Source: Enemella dayhoffiae
GTDB taxonomy: Bacteria > Actinomycetota > Actinomycetes > Propionibacteriales > Propionibacteriaceae
NCBI RefSeq assembly: GCF_002250625.1
Contig: NZ_NMVQ01000009.1
Span: forward strand, 39,252-103,251
Direction: 5' to 3'
DNA length: 64,000 nt
The position numbers and the translations under genes were made by a program. The notes below the pieces were generated by a model. The model was not told where the DNA came from and did no database searches. It saw only the letters and a program-made list of their open reading frames with translations. Shown here one piece after another: positions 25,362-34,533 of the stretch. Each line of letters opens with the position of its first letter. Position 1 is the first letter of the stretch.

Positions 25362-25655
25362 CTAGTGGGACGTGAGCTGCTCCGAGGCCGGGCCGAGCAC
25401 CGGGCGCCACTCGACGATCCGCATCGCCGTCACGACGTTCTCGGTGCGGAACGGGTCGTCGGCCAGCGCCCGGTCCAGCGCCTCGGGGGAGTCGGCGCGG
25501 AACAGCAGCAAGGCACCCGGGTCCTCGTGCGGGGCGTAGGAGCCGGCGGCGAGCAGCTCGGGCAGCTCGGCCAGGAACTCCCGGTGCGCCGGACGGACCC
25601 GGTCCCGCTCCGCGGCGTCGTCGATGTAGGTGTAGTGCACGGCGTAGGTCGGCAT
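25362..25655 (-). CDS. YciI-like protein
   Basis: This 97-residue protein has the ferredoxin-like YciI fold signature: a short MPTYAVHYTYI strand, a HREFL helix and the DDPF...NVV...RIVEW end. The conserved His/Asp pair is H24-like in RPAHREF and D in ADDPF. Biochemical function is unknown for most members. ATG 25655 is preceded by TATTGT and seven bases. It precedes the SDR gene on the same strand by 10 bases. Confidence 0.8.
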   Translation of the reverse strand: MPTYAVHYTYIDDAAERDRVRPAHREFLAELPELLAAGSYAPHEDPGALLLFRADSPEALDRALADDPFRTENVVTAMRIVEWRPVLGPASEQLTSH

Positions 25656-25796
25656 GGCGCCAACAATAGATCCCCGAGCCTGGTCACCGATTGCCACTCA
25701 ACCGCGGAAACCACCCGAATCCGGCCCCCTCAGCCGGATGAGTGGCAGTCGGTGACCATCCGCCGGCGAGCCCGACCGCAATGGCAGGATGGGTCC

Positions 25797-27215
25797 ATGG
25801 ATCTGCCCCACTTCGACCTGTGCGTGATCGGCTCCGGGTCCGGGAACTCCCTGCTCGACGAACGGTTCAACCACCTCAAGGTCGCCCTGGTCGACGCGGG
25901 GGTGCAGGGCCACTTCGGCGGTACCTGCCTCAACGTCGGCTGCATCCCGACCAAGATGTTCGTCCGCCCGGCCGACCTGGCGTACGCCCACGTGGAGGCC
26001 GAGCGGCTCGGCGTACGCCTGGCCCCGGGCAGCGCGGACTGGCCGAAGATCCGCGATCGCGTGTTCGGGCGGATCGACGCGATCTCCAGCGCCGGACGGG
26101 ACTGGCGGATCCGCAACGAGCACATCACCCTGCTCGAGGGTGAGAGCCGCTTCGTCGACGAGCGCACCCTCGGCGTGGCGGGCGGCAAGATCACCGCCGA
26201 CCGGTACGTCCTGGCGGCCGGTTCGCGCCCGCACGCGCTCGAGGTGCCCGGCGCCGACCAGGTGACGGTGCACACCTCCGACACGATCATGCGGCTGGAC
26301 ACCCTGCCGCGCACCATGGTGATCATCGGCGGCGGGTTCATCGCCGCCGAGTTCGCCCACGTGTTCGCCTCCTTCGGGGTGAAGGTGACCATCGTGAACC
26401 GCTCCAACGCGCTCCTGCGCCAGGAGGACGAGGAGGTGTCCCAGCGGTTCACCAGGCTGATGTCCAAACGCATCCCGGTCCGCCTGGGCCAGCACCTGAC
26501 CCGCCTCGAGCCCGACGAGGGCGGCGTACTGGTGGTGGCCAGCGACGCCGAGGCCATCGAATACGAATACGGCGCCGAGGTGGTGCTGAACGCGACCGGG
26601 CGGATCCCGAACAGCGACCGGCTGAACCTGTCCGCGACCGGGGTCGAGGTGACCGAGGGCGGCTATGTCAAGGTCGACGAATATCAGCGCACCACCGCCG
26701 ACGGCATCTTCGCCCTCGGCGACGTCTGTTCGCCGTGGCAGCTCAAGCACGTCGCCAACCACGAGACCCGCGTCGTCCAGCACAACCTGTTGCACCCCGA
26801 CGACCTGATCCCCGCCAACCACGACGCCATCCCGCACGCGGTGTTCTCCCACCCGCAGGTGGCCGCCGTCGGCGCCACCGAGCAGCAGCTGCGCGAGCAG
26901 GGACGGGACTACGTCAAGGCGGTGCAGGACTACGGTTCGGTCGCCTACGGCTGGGCGATGGAGGACCGCGACGGGTTCTGCAAGCTGCTCGCCTGCCCGC
27001 ACACCGGCAAGCTGCTCGGCGCCCACCTGATCGGCGAACAGGCGTCCACGCTGATCCAACCGCTGATCCAGGCGATGAGCACCGGCCTGACCGCCCGCGA
27101 GATGGCCCGTGGTCAGTACTGGATCCACCCCGCGCTCACCGAGGTGGTCGAGAACGCGCTGCTGTCCCTGCCGCTGGAGGGTTACGAGCGCGAGCCCGAC
27201 CCGGTCGACGAGTGA
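25797..27215 (+). CDS. mtr: Mycothione reductase
   Basis: The 472-residue flavoprotein has the redox-active GGTCLNVGCIPTK motif, a second NAD(P)H-binding GGGFIAAEFAHVF and a C-terminal IHPALTEVVENAL with the catalytic His-Glu. The N-terminal FAD motif is GSGSGNSLLDERF, where mycothione reductases differ from lipoamide dehydrogenases. It reduces mycothiol disulfide with NADPH, complementing mshD at 39.9 kb. The stop falls in the first unit of an 18-base tandem repeat. Confidence 0.93.
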   Translation: MDLPHFDLCVIGSGSGNSLLDERFNHLKVALVDAGVQGHFGGTCLNVGCIPTKMFVRPADLAYAHVEAERLGVRLAPGSADWPKIRDRVFGRIDAISSAGRDWRIRNEHITLLEGESRFVDERTLGVAGGKITADRYVLAAGSRPHALEVPGADQVTVHTSDTIMRLDTLPRTMVIIGGGFIAAEFAHVFASFGVKVTIVNRSNALLRQEDEEVSQRFTRLMSKRIPVRLGQHLTRLEPDEGGVLVVASDAEAIEYEYGAEVVLNATGRIPNSDRLNLSATGVEVTEGGYVKVDEYQRTTADGIFALGDVCSPWQLKHVANHETRVVQHNLLHPDDLIPANHDAIPHAVFSHPQVAAVGATEQQLREQGRDYVKAVQDYGSVAYGWAMEDRDGFCKLLACPHTGKLLGAHLIGEQASTLIQPLIQAMSTGLTAREMARGQYWIHPALTEVVENALLSLPLEGYEREPDPVDE

Positions 27216-27274
27216 GGCCCGGTCGACGAGTGAGGCCCGGTCGACGAGTGAGGCCCGGTCGACGAGTGAGGCCC
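27203..27274 (+). repeat. 18-bp tandem repeat, four perfect copies
   Basis: GGTCGACGAGTGAGGCCC is repeated four times without change. The first unit encodes the end of mycothione reductase (VDE-stop); because 18 is divisible by three, each later unit repeats the same codons and stop in the same frame. The array ends 18 bases before the -10 box (TAGGGT, 27293-27298) of the next gene. Confidence 0.95.
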
Positions 27275-27305
27275 GGCCACGGGATAGCTCGTTAGGGTGG
27301 CTCCC

Positions 27306-28532
27306 ATGCAGCGCCCAGGAACCAGTCTGCTGTTGCTCGTTCTGGCCGTGACCTCCTGCGGTACGCCGCCGAGTTCCGGCCCGGCGGCCGGCGGCCCGGC
27401 GTCCACCATGACCGCGGCCCCGGCGGCCTCGTCAACCGCGCCACCCGGCCAGCCGCCGAGCCAGAGCCCGACCGTGGCCGCGTGCACCGACCTGGCCCGT
27501 TCCCTGACCCAGCCCGAGCAGGTGGGCCAGCTGTTCATGGTCGGCAAGGGCGCCAACGCACCGGTCGACGAGGAGTTCCGGACGATTCTCCGGGAGACCC
27601 ACACCGGCAGCGTGCTGCTGCTGGAGAACACCTCTGCCGGCCAGGCCGGCGTGAAGCGGTTGACCGACCAGGTCCGTTCCGCCGCGGTCGCGCCGAAGGG
27701 CGTACGCCCCCTGCTCGCCGCCGATCAGGAGGGCGGCCAGGTGCAGCGGCTGAAGGGCGCTGGTTTCGACACGATCCCCTCGGCCACCGAGCAGGCCAAA
27801 CTGCCCAACGACGAGCTGGAACGCCGCGCCCGCGGCTGGGCAGAACAGCTCCGCGCCGCCGGCATCGAGGTCGACCTGGCTCCGGTGACCGACACCGTGC
27901 CGAGCGAGGTCGGCACCGCCAACCAGCCGATCGGCGCCCTGCGTCGCGGCTATGGCAGCGACCCGAAGGTGATCGAGGAGAAGTCCTCGGCGTTCGCCCG
28001 CGGGATGACCGCGGCCGGCGTGTCGACCAGCGTCAAGCACTTCCCCAACCTTGGGCGGGTCCGCGGCAACACCGATCTGCAGGCGGGCGTCGCAGATACC
28101 CAGACGACGCGTACCGACGCCACCCTCGGCCCGTTCCGCTCGGGAATCGCCGCCGGCGCCGACCTGGTGATGGTGTCCACCGCGATCTATTCGAAGATCG
28201 ACCCGGGCAGGCAGGCCACCTTCTCGAAGGTGATCGTCACCGAGATGATCCGCGGCGACCTCGGCTTCACCGGCGTAGTGATCTCCGACGACCTGGGCGC
28301 GGCCAAGCAGGTCGCTCAGGTCAGCCCCGGCGACCGCGCGGTGCGCTTCGTGGAGGCCGGCGGAGACGTGGTGATCAACGGCGACCCGGCGATCCAGCGA
28401 CAGATGGTGACCGCGGTACGCCAGCGCGCCGAGCGCGACCCGGCCTTCGCCCAGCGGGTCACCGAGAGCGCCGGCCGGGTGGTCTCCTGGAAGGCGCGGC
28501 ACGGCGCCGCCCCCTGTACGCCGAACCGCTGA
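27306..28532 (+). CDS. LpqI/NagZ-like glycoside hydrolase family 3 lipoprotein
   Basis: The 408-residue protein starts with a lipoprotein signal (VLAVTSCG) and a Ser/Thr/Pro-rich spacer, then a GH3 domain. The nucleophile region VVISDDLGA and KHFPNLGRVRGNTD are seen. The GHGD/DSH loop of Gram-negative NagZ is absent, as in mycobacterial LpqI. LpqI removes N-acetylglucosamine from cell-wall fragments, so peptidoglycan recycling outside the membrane is likely. ATG 27306 lies seven bases after TAGGGT (leaderless). Confidence 0.87.
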   Translation: MQRPGTSLLLLVLAVTSCGTPPSSGPAAGGPASTMTAAPAASSTAPPGQPPSQSPTVAACTDLARSLTQPEQVGQLFMVGKGANAPVDEEFRTILRETHTGSVLLLENTSAGQAGVKRLTDQVRSAAVAPKGVRPLLAADQEGGQVQRLKGAGFDTIPSATEQAKLPNDELERRARGWAEQLRAAGIEVDLAPVTDTVPSEVGTANQPIGALRRGYGSDPKVIEEKSSAFARGMTAAGVSTSVKHFPNLGRVRGNTDLQAGVADTQTTRTDATLGPFRSGIAAGADLVMVSTAIYSKIDPGRQATFSKVIVTEMIRGDLGFTGVVISDDLGAAKQVAQVSPGDRAVRFVEAGGDVVINGDPAIQRQMVTAVRQRAERDPAFAQRVTESAGRVVSWKARHGAAPCTPNR

Positions 28533-28534
28533 GC

Positions 28535-29542
28535 TCAGCCGTCGACGCGCAGCCCGGCCATCGCCTGCCGGGCCGGCGCCTCCCACTGCGGGCTGGTGTC
28601 GGGGATCGAGGCGTAGTAGATGCTGGAGGTGTTCTCGCTGGTCTGCACGATCAGCACGATCGCCAACTCGCCCTTGGTCTTCAGGTTGGGGATGTTGAAG
28701 GTGAGGTGCGACTCGACCAGCCACGCCTCCTTGCCCTGCACGGTGGTGGCCCGGTTCACCCGGTCCTGACGATCCACCTTCGCGTCGCCATAGAAGGCGC
28801 CGACGATGCACTTCACCACGATCTCGGAGCCGGCCTGCGGGGTATAGAACCCGTCCCCGGCGTGCAACTCGGCGACCAGCACCGAGGCCACCCAGGACTG
28901 ACCGGGCCCGTACTGCTCGACCAGGATGTTCTGGTGCCACGCGTTGCGCCCGAACGGCACCCGGCTCTCCGGCGTGGGCTCGGCCCACGGCGGCGGCAGC
29001 ATGGCATAGGAGAGCTTGCCGCCATAGACCCGCCCGTCCCGGGTGGCGTTGGCCCGGGTGGGGGCGATGCTCTCGGGGTTGGGGCAGACCGCACGGGTGG
29101 AGCGGCCGCCGGGGTTGTTGGCGACGTCGGTACCGCCCCCCATGCCGCGGACCACCAGGGCCGCCACCACGACGATCACGATCAGACCGGCGATCGCGGC
29201 GATCCACAGGCCGATCCCACCGCGGTTGCGTTGTGGCTGGGGCGTTGGTGGTACGCCCGGCCCGAACCGACCCTGGCCGTGCTGATTGCCCCCGTACTGA
29301 TTCCCGCCGTACTGATTGCCCCCGTACTGGCCGCCGCCGAGCGGCTGGGTGCCAGCGCCGCCGCCGACCGGTTGCGCACCCTGCCCACCGACCGGTTGCG
29401 TACCCGGTTGCCCGCCGAGCGATCCGTGCGGCGGGGCGGCCTCGGGGGTGGGGGACAGCGCCGCGGACCACGCCTGCCCGTCCCAGTACCGGTACATGCC
29501 GGCCTGCTTGCCCGGATCCGGGTACCACCCTGCGCTGCTCAC
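28535..29542 (-). CDS. DUF2510 membrane protein
   Basis: The 335-residue protein begins with a DUF2510 motif (AGWYPDPGKQAGMYRYWDG), has a Gly/Gln/Asn low-complexity linker containing three QYGGN units, one transmembrane helix near residue 120 and an extracellular domain of about 190 residues with two cysteines. Function is unknown; DUF2510 domains are common on actinobacterial envelope proteins. GTG 29542 lies seven bases after TAGACT, suggesting a leaderless transcript. It converges on the LpqI-like gene with a 2-base gap. Confidence 0.78.
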   Translation of the reverse strand: MSSAGWYPDPGKQAGMYRYWDGQAWSAALSPTPEAAPPHGSLGGQPGTQPVGGQGAQPVGGGAGTQPLGGGQYGGNQYGGNQYGGNQHGQGRFGPGVPPTPQPQRNRGGIGLWIAAIAGLIVIVVVAALVVRGMGGGTDVANNPGGRSTRAVCPNPESIAPTRANATRDGRVYGGKLSYAMLPPPWAEPTPESRVPFGRNAWHQNILVEQYGPGQSWVASVLVAELHAGDGFYTPQAGSEIVVKCIVGAFYGDAKVDRQDRVNRATTVQGKEAWLVESHLTFNIPNLKTKGELAIVLIVQTSENTSSIYYASIPDTSPQWEAPARQAMAGLRVDG

Positions 29543-29631
29543 GGCTCCAAGTCTAGGCAGAACGGGCCAACCAACGACCGCGCGCGACCCCTAGGGGGAA
29601 CCCCTGAGCGCCCACTATCGTCAGCAGCACC

Positions 29632-30144
29632 ATGTCTGGGACGAAGCGAACCCTTGGTCTGATCGCCGCCGCGGCGCTGCTGTCCGGTGGCCTCGTCGGC
29701 TGCGGCGGTGACAGCGTCGGCGATCGGCAATACTGCGTGGACACCACCCGCGAGGTCCGGGTCGAGGACAATTACTGCGAGAGCTCCGGTGAGCCGCGCT
29801 ACATCTGGGTCTGGGCCGAGCGCAGCCACTACGTGCCGGGCTACTACGACCGCCCGGGCTATCGCTACTATCGCTATCCGGTCAACGACCGCGGCGAGCG
29901 GACCCAGGCCACCCGGCGCCCCGCGCGGCCGCCGCAGACCAAGGCCGCCTCCTCCGGTTCGGGTAGTTCTGGCTCCGGCAGCGACACCACCACCAAGGGC
30001 ACCCGCGGATCCTCCGGCTCGAAGGGTTCCTCGGCCGGCACCAAGGGCGGTTCCTCGTCCTCGGGCAGCAAGGGTTCATCCTCGTCCTCGGGCAGCAAGG
30101 GTTCATCCTCGTCCTCGGGCAGTCGCAGCTCCTCGCGCCGCTGA
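29632..30144 (+). CDS. Low-complexity lipoprotein
   Basis: The 170-residue protein has a signal peptide ending in a lipobox (GGLVGCGG), a tyrosine-rich central part (YYDRPGYRYYRYPV) with two cysteines, and a Ser/Gly/Lys-rich tail of about 60 residues. Two perfect 27-base repeats (30061-30114) encode SGSKGSSSS units in the tail, so its length may vary between strains. No family function is recognised. The tail could be a flexible cell-wall spacer. Confidence 0.7.
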   Translation: MSGTKRTLGLIAAAALLSGGLVGCGGDSVGDRQYCVDTTREVRVEDNYCESSGEPRYIWVWAERSHYVPGYYDRPGYRYYRYPVNDRGERTQATRRPARPPQTKAASSGSGSSGSGSDTTTKGTRGSSGSKGSSAGTKGGSSSSGSKGSSSSSGSKGSSSSSGSRSSSRR

Positions 30145-30149
30145 GCACC

Positions 30150-30188
30150 CTGAGCCTGTCGACCCCTGAGCCTGTCGAAGGGTCAGCG
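30150..30188. repeat. Two CTGAGCCTGTCGA dispersed-repeat copies between convergent genes
   Basis: CTGAGCCTGTCGA occurs at 30150-30162 and again at 30166-30178. The same word or its complement TTCGACAGGCTCAG recurs at 42665, 43723 and 48825. Here the pair lies between the 3' ends of convergent genes; CGCTGA and TCAGCG at its edges can form a short stem. A role in ending transcription is possible. Confidence 0.6.
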
Positions 30189-31277
30189 CAGCTGCTTGGC
30201 CCGCTCGCCGATCCGCTGTGCCCACGCCTCCGGCACCGGGGTATAACCCAGCTCACCGAGCGACTGCTGGGTGGCCGGCATCACCCAATAGGTGACCAGG
30301 TCCCGCAGCAGCGGCCCCTGCTTGGCCACGTTGTTGGTGCACACCACCTGATAGTTGATCAGGTTCAACGGGTACGCCCCAGCGGGCGCCCCGGCGTACT
30401 TCGGGGTGACCCGCAGATCGGTCCCCTCGGCCAGGCTTGCCGCGGCGAGCCCCTTGGTGGCCGACTCCGGACCGGGGGCGACCGGTCCGGCGCCGAAGTC
30501 GATGCTCGCCGCGGGCAGCGAGTTGGTGCGCGCATAGGACTGCGGCAGCACGGTCAGCGCCCCCGGGGTGGCGCCGAGCTGGGAGACCGCGGCGGCCAGG
30601 TTCTGAGCCGGTACGCCCTTGCCGGGCCAGGGTGCCGAGGCCGCTGCCGGCCAGTCCGCGGGGGCGGTGGTGTGCAACCAGTCCGACACGGTGGCGAGCA
30701 GGCCGGGGGAGTCCTCGGGGTGGATCGCGGTCACGGGGACCCCCGGCAGCGGTACGCCCGGGTTGAGCTGCTTCAGCGCCGGATCGTCCCAGCGGGTGAT
30801 CGACCCGTTCAGCATCCGCGCCAGCACCGTCGGGGTGAGCTGCAGCCGGTCCACCCCCGGCAGGTTCCAGCTGACCACCAGCGGGGCGGCGCTCGTCGGC
30901 AGGTGCCGTGGCGGCTCCCCGGAACAGCGCTCGCTGAACCCGGTCAGCTGGTCGGCGGGCAGCGGCTGGGCAACGGCGACCCAGGTGGCCAGCGCATTGC
31001 GGAACATCAGCATCGACTCGTCGGTGCTCTTCACCTGGATCGAGGCCGAGCCCTTGTTGCGACACGTCTTCGCATAGCCGTCCAGCACCTCGGCTATCGG
31101 CTCCCGCTGCACGGCGGGCACGACCCCGATGATCATCGCGCTGGGGCAGGACAGCCCGGCCGGGGTGGAGGCGGAGGCGCTGGCGCGGGGGGCGGCGTCG
31201 GTCCTGGTGGCGGTGTTGCAACCGGTCAGCGCGAGCGCGGTCACCACCCCGCCGACGACCCACCGTCCGATCCGCAT
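30183..31277 (-). CDS. PstS-like substrate-binding lipoprotein
   Basis: The 364-residue lipoprotein (lipobox ALTGCN) follows the PBP-like PstS fold: LTPTVLARMLNGSITRWDDPALKQLNPG is the hallmark segment, and a late VVCTNN lies where PstS has its hinge cysteine. The phosphate-contact loops of true PstS (GxGSS, SDxSGTT) are not recognisable, so another ligand or a sensory role is possible. GGAGGAGG precedes ATG 31277. TATGCT at 31345-31340 gives it its own promoter. It pairs with the similar gene upstream. Confidence 0.72.
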   Translation of the reverse strand: MRIGRWVVGGVVTALALTGCNTATRTDAAPRASASASTPAGLSCPSAMIIGVVPAVQREPIAEVLDGYAKTCRNKGSASIQVKSTDESMLMFRNALATWVAVAQPLPADQLTGFSERCSGEPPRHLPTSAAPLVVSWNLPGVDRLQLTPTVLARMLNGSITRWDDPALKQLNPGVPLPGVPVTAIHPEDSPGLLATVSDWLHTTAPADWPAAASAPWPGKGVPAQNLAAAVSQLGATPGALTVLPQSYARTNSLPAASIDFGAGPVAPGPESATKGLAAASLAEGTDLRVTPKYAGAPAGAYPLNLINYQVVCTNNVAKQGPLLRDLVTYWVMPATQQSLGELGYTPVPEAWAQRIGERAKQLR

Positions 31278-31386
31278 GCTGGCCTCCTCCCCTTGCTCCT
31301 TGGATCTGCTCGGATCCTCCGCGCCCATCAGCCTGGACCAGCATAGGGGCCCGGCCGCACCCGAACTTCCACGAAACGCTCCGGGC

Positions 31387-32490
31387 TCACCGGATCGCCG
31401 CCACCGCCTCCTGGGTACGCCGCCGCAGCCCGTCGGGCAGCGGCACCCGACCGATCGCCGGCAGCCCGGTCTGGGTCTCCGGGTTGACCATGTAACCGAG
31501 GAAGTCACGCTCCAGGCTGGTCACCTCCACCGGCAGCCCCTGGGAGCAGACCAGCTGATAGGTGACGGACTGGACCGGGTACGCCCCGGGCGCCGACAGC
31601 GACGCCGGGTCGATCCGCAGGTCGTTGCTGCCCGGGTCGACGAAGCGGGCGGCCGTCAGCGCACGGCCGCTGGCCTCCTGGGTGGGCCGCAGCGGGCCGG
31701 CGCCCTCGTCGATCGCCAGCTCGCTGACCTTGGCGTCCCCGCGCTGGGCGGCTCCGACGAAGCCGATCGTCCCGGACTTCGCCTGCACCGAGCTGACCAC
31801 GTCCTGGGGCCGGTCCTTGCCCTGCCCCTGACCGCGCCAGTTGGGGGTGGTGTTGCGGGGGCTCCACTTGAGCGGGGCGGTGCGCGCCAGATAGCGGCCG
31901 AGCGCCTCCGACGCCCCCGAGGGACGGTTCGGATACCACACCTGGATCGGCTGGGCGGGGAGCTTGGCGCCCGGGTTCTCCTTGACGATCAGCGGGTCGT
32001 TCCACCGGGTCACCTGCCCGCTGAACACCATCGCCAGCGTGTTCGGGCTCAGCTTCAGCTCCTCCACCCCGTCCAGCCGGAAGATGATGGTGACCGGGCT
32101 GGCCGTGGTCGGCAGATGCCAGGCCGGGTTCTGCTGGCAGCGGCGCTGGGCGGCGGCGGTCTCCTCGGCGGTCAGCCAGGTCTCGGTGGTCGCCACCTGG
32201 ACCAACCCGTTCACGAAGCTCTCGTGGCCCGAATCCTCGGCCGTGCTCCACACCACGGTGGCCCGGTTGCGGCACGCCTCGGCATAGGAGGAGATGTAGG
32301 AGCTGACCATCGGCTCCGAGGCGGTCGCCCCCTCGACCAGCAGCTGGCCGGACGGACAGGCGTACACGTTGCTGGGCGACGGCAGCACCACCGGCGGCTG
32401 GGGGGCCGAGTCACACGCCGCCAGCGCCCCGAGCAGCAGCATGGCGAGGGCGGCCGCGCCGAGGCGGCGCGGCGGGCGGTGACGGGACAT
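31387..32490 (-). CDS. PstS-like substrate-binding lipoprotein
   Basis: The 367-residue lipoprotein (lipobox ALAACDS) has the PstS-type LSPNTLAMVFSGQVTRWNDPL segment, two cysteines in the first domain and a late LVCSQG. It resembles the next gene on this strand more than the true PstS, and again lacks clear phosphate-contact motifs. TAGAAT at 32557-32552 marks a separate promoter after the pstB terminator. The start at 32490 has only a weak GGAA upstream, so it is uncertain. Confidence 0.7.
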   Translation of the reverse strand: MSRHRPPRRLGAAALAMLLLGALAACDSAPQPPVVLPSPSNVYACPSGQLLVEGATASEPMVSSYISSYAEACRNRATVVWSTAEDSGHESFVNGLVQVATTETWLTAEETAAAQRRCQQNPAWHLPTTASPVTIIFRLDGVEELKLSPNTLAMVFSGQVTRWNDPLIVKENPGAKLPAQPIQVWYPNRPSGASEALGRYLARTAPLKWSPRNTTPNWRGQGQGKDRPQDVVSSVQAKSGTIGFVGAAQRGDAKVSELAIDEGAGPLRPTQEASGRALTAARFVDPGSNDLRIDPASLSAPGAYPVQSVTYQLVCSQGLPVEVTSLERDFLGYMVNPETQTGLPAIGRVPLPDGLRRRTQEAVAAIR

Positions 32491-32575
32491 CGGGTCCGGG
32501 CATTCCGTGATCAGTTGGAAGTTCCTTGATCGAATCGGGGTGGTGCTGGCGATTCTAGGTGGCCGCCGAACAAGC

Positions 32576-32612
32576 GGCGCGGGCCGACACCCCCGAGGTG
32601 CCGGCCCGCGCC
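32576..32612 (-). terminator. pst operon terminator hairpin
   Basis: GGCGCGGGCCG at 32576-32586 pairs perfectly with 32602-32612, and CACC/GGTG extends the stem inward, leaving a loop of about six bases. It lies 18 bases past the pstB stop on the minus strand. There is no T-tract, as is common for actinobacterial terminators. Confidence 0.75.
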
Positions 32613-32630
32613 GTGGTTCGTTGGTGTGGA

Positions 32631-33410
32631 TCAGCCGAAGCGGCCCGAGATGTAGTTCTCGGTCTCTTCCTTGGCCGGGTTGGAGAAGATCTTCGCCGTG
32701 TCGTCGAACTCGATCAGCTTGCCCGGCTTGCCGGTCGCCTCGAGGTTGAAGAAGGCGGTCCGGTCGGAGACCCGGGCGGCCTGCTGCATGTTGTGCGTCA
32801 CGATGACGACGGTGTAGTTCTCCTTGAGCTCCTGGATCAGGTCCTCGATCGCCAGGGTGGAGATCGGGTCGAGCGCCGAGCACGGCTCGTCCATCAGGAT
32901 CACCTCGGGGTTCACCGCGGTCGCCCGGGCGATGCACAGCCGCTGCTGCTGACCACCGGACAGGCCGGAACCGGGCTTGTCGAGCCGGTCCTTGACCTCG
33001 TCCCACAGGTTGGCGCCGCGCAGGCTCTTCTCGACCAGCTCGTTGGCCGCCGAGGCGCTGATCCGCTTGTTGTTCAGGCGTACGCCGGCCAGCACGTTGT
33101 CCTTGATCGACATCGTCGGGAACGGGTTGGGCCGCTGGAACACCATGCCGACCAGTCGGCGTACCGCCACCGCGTCGACACCCTTGCCATAGAGGTCGAC
33201 GCCGTCGAGCTTGACCGAACCGTCGCAGTAGGCGCCGGGGATGACCTCGTGCATCCGGTTCAGGGTGCGCAGCACGGTGGACTTGCCGCAGCCCGAGGAC
33301 CCGATGAAGGCGGTCACCGAGCGGGGCTCGATGGTCATGTTGACGTCCTGCACGGCGTGGAACTTGCCGTAGTAGATGTTCAGGTTCTCGACCTGGATTC
33401 GCTTGGACAT
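32631..33410 (-). CDS. pstB: Phosphate ABC transporter ATPase PstB
   Basis: The 259-residue ATPase has Walker [10 protein letters not shown], signature [14 protein letters not shown], Walker [13 protein letters not shown] and the H-loop VTHNMQQA. These match PstB, which powers high-affinity phosphate uptake through PstCA. The ATG at 33410 has AGAAGGAAG upstream. It is the last gene of pstSCAB and is followed by a strong hairpin. Confidence 0.96.
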   Translation of the reverse strand: MSKRIQVENLNIYYGKFHAVQDVNMTIEPRSVTAFIGSSGCGKSTVLRTLNRMHEVIPGAYCDGSVKLDGVDLYGKGVDAVAVRRLVGMVFQRPNPFPTMSIKDNVLAGVRLNNKRISASAANELVEKSLRGANLWDEVKDRLDKPGSGLSGGQQQRLCIARATAVNPEVILMDEPCSALDPISTLAIEDLIQELKENYTVVIVTHNMQQAARVSDRTAFFNLEATGKPGKLIEFDDTAKIFSNPAKEETENYISGRFG

Positions 33411-33429
33411 GTCTTCCTTCTCTTCTGGG

Positions 33430-34533
33430 TCAGCGGCCCGGCTTGGGGGCGAACTTGGCGGCGATCAGGCGACCCAGCAGGTTGAGGGCCATCACGATCA
33501 GGATCAGCGTCAGCGCGCCGGCCCAGGCCCGCGCGATGTCGGGCTCGGGCGGCAGGCCGGGGGTCACATAGGAGTAGTAGACGAACACCGGCAGCGTGGT
33601 CATCGCGTTGTCCACCGGGTTGGTGTTCAGCGAGCTGGTCAGGCCGGCGGCGACGAGCAGCGGGGCGGTCTCGCCGATGACGCGGGCGATGGCCAGCACG
33701 ACGCCGGTGATGATGCCGGCGATCGAGGTCGGCAGCACCACCTTGAGGATGGTGCGCCACTTCGGTACGCCGAGGGCGTACGAGGCCTCGCGGAGCTCGT
33801 TGGGCACCAGCCGCAGCATCTCCTCGGTGGAGCGGACCACGACCGGGATCATCAGCACCGACAGCGCCACCGCACCGGCCATGCCGATCCGGGTGCCGGG
33901 GCCGAACACCAGCGAGAAGATCGTGTACGCGAACAGGCCGGCCACGATCGAGGGGATGCCGGTCATCACGTCAACGAAGAACGTGGTGGCGCGCGCGATC
34001 CGGCTCTTCTGGCCGTATTCGACCAGATAGATCGAGGTCAGGATGCCGATCGGCACTGAGATCAGGGTGGCCAGACCGGTGATGATCAGCGTGCCGTAGA
34101 TGGCGTGGATCGCGCCGCCGCCCTCACCGATCACGTTGCGCATCGAATAGGTGAAGAACTGGGCGTCCATCCGCTGCACGCCCTTGGAGATGGTGCCGAT
34201 GATCACCGACACCAGCGGCAGCAGCGCGATCACGAACGCGATGGTGACCAGATAGCGGGCGAACCGGTCCCGGGCCCGGCGGCCGCCCTCGACCACGGTC
34301 GACAGCACCAGCATGCCGACCAGGAACACGACGGTGCCCAGGATCAGGGTGGAGGCGATGGAGAACGCGCCGAGGAGGGCGAGCACCGCGGCGACGACCA
34401 CGATCGCGACCACCAGCACCGCGATGGCGATGAAGTTCGGCAGCCGCCCGGAGGTCAGCGTACGCCGGGTCTCGGCCTTCGAGCGGTCGTTGTCGGCGAG
34501 CTGCTGGTTGGTGGGTTCAACGGTGGAGGACAT
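33430..34533 (-). CDS. pstA: Phosphate ABC transporter permease PstA
   Basis: The 367-residue membrane protein has an N-terminal extension of two extra helices, then the permease core with an EAA loop ([23 protein letters not shown]) and VIGETAPLL, the PstA signature. It forms the phosphate channel with PstC. Its ATG overlaps the pstC stop by one base (TGATG). Confidence 0.95.
   Translation of the reverse strand: MSSTVEPTNQQLADNDRSKAETRRTLTSGRLPNFIAIAVLVVAIVVVAAVLALLGAFSIASTLILGTVVFLVGMLVLSTVVEGGRRARDRFARYLVTIAFVIALLPLVSVIIGTISKGVQRMDAQFFTYSMRNVIGEGGGAIHAIYGTLIITGLATLISVPIGILTSIYLVEYGQKSRIARATTFFVDVMTGIPSIVAGLFAYTIFSLVFGPGTRIGMAGAVALSVLMIPVVVRSTEEMLRLVPNELREASYALGVPKWRTILKVVLPTSIAGIITGVVLAIARVIGETAPLLVAAGLTSSLNTNPVDNAMTTLPVFVYYSYVTPGLPPEPDIARAWAGALTLILIVMALNLLGRLIAAKFAPKPGR

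Noticed and set aside
27203..27274. Short tandem repeats as a possible CRISPR
   Set aside because: The units are directly adjacent with no spacers.
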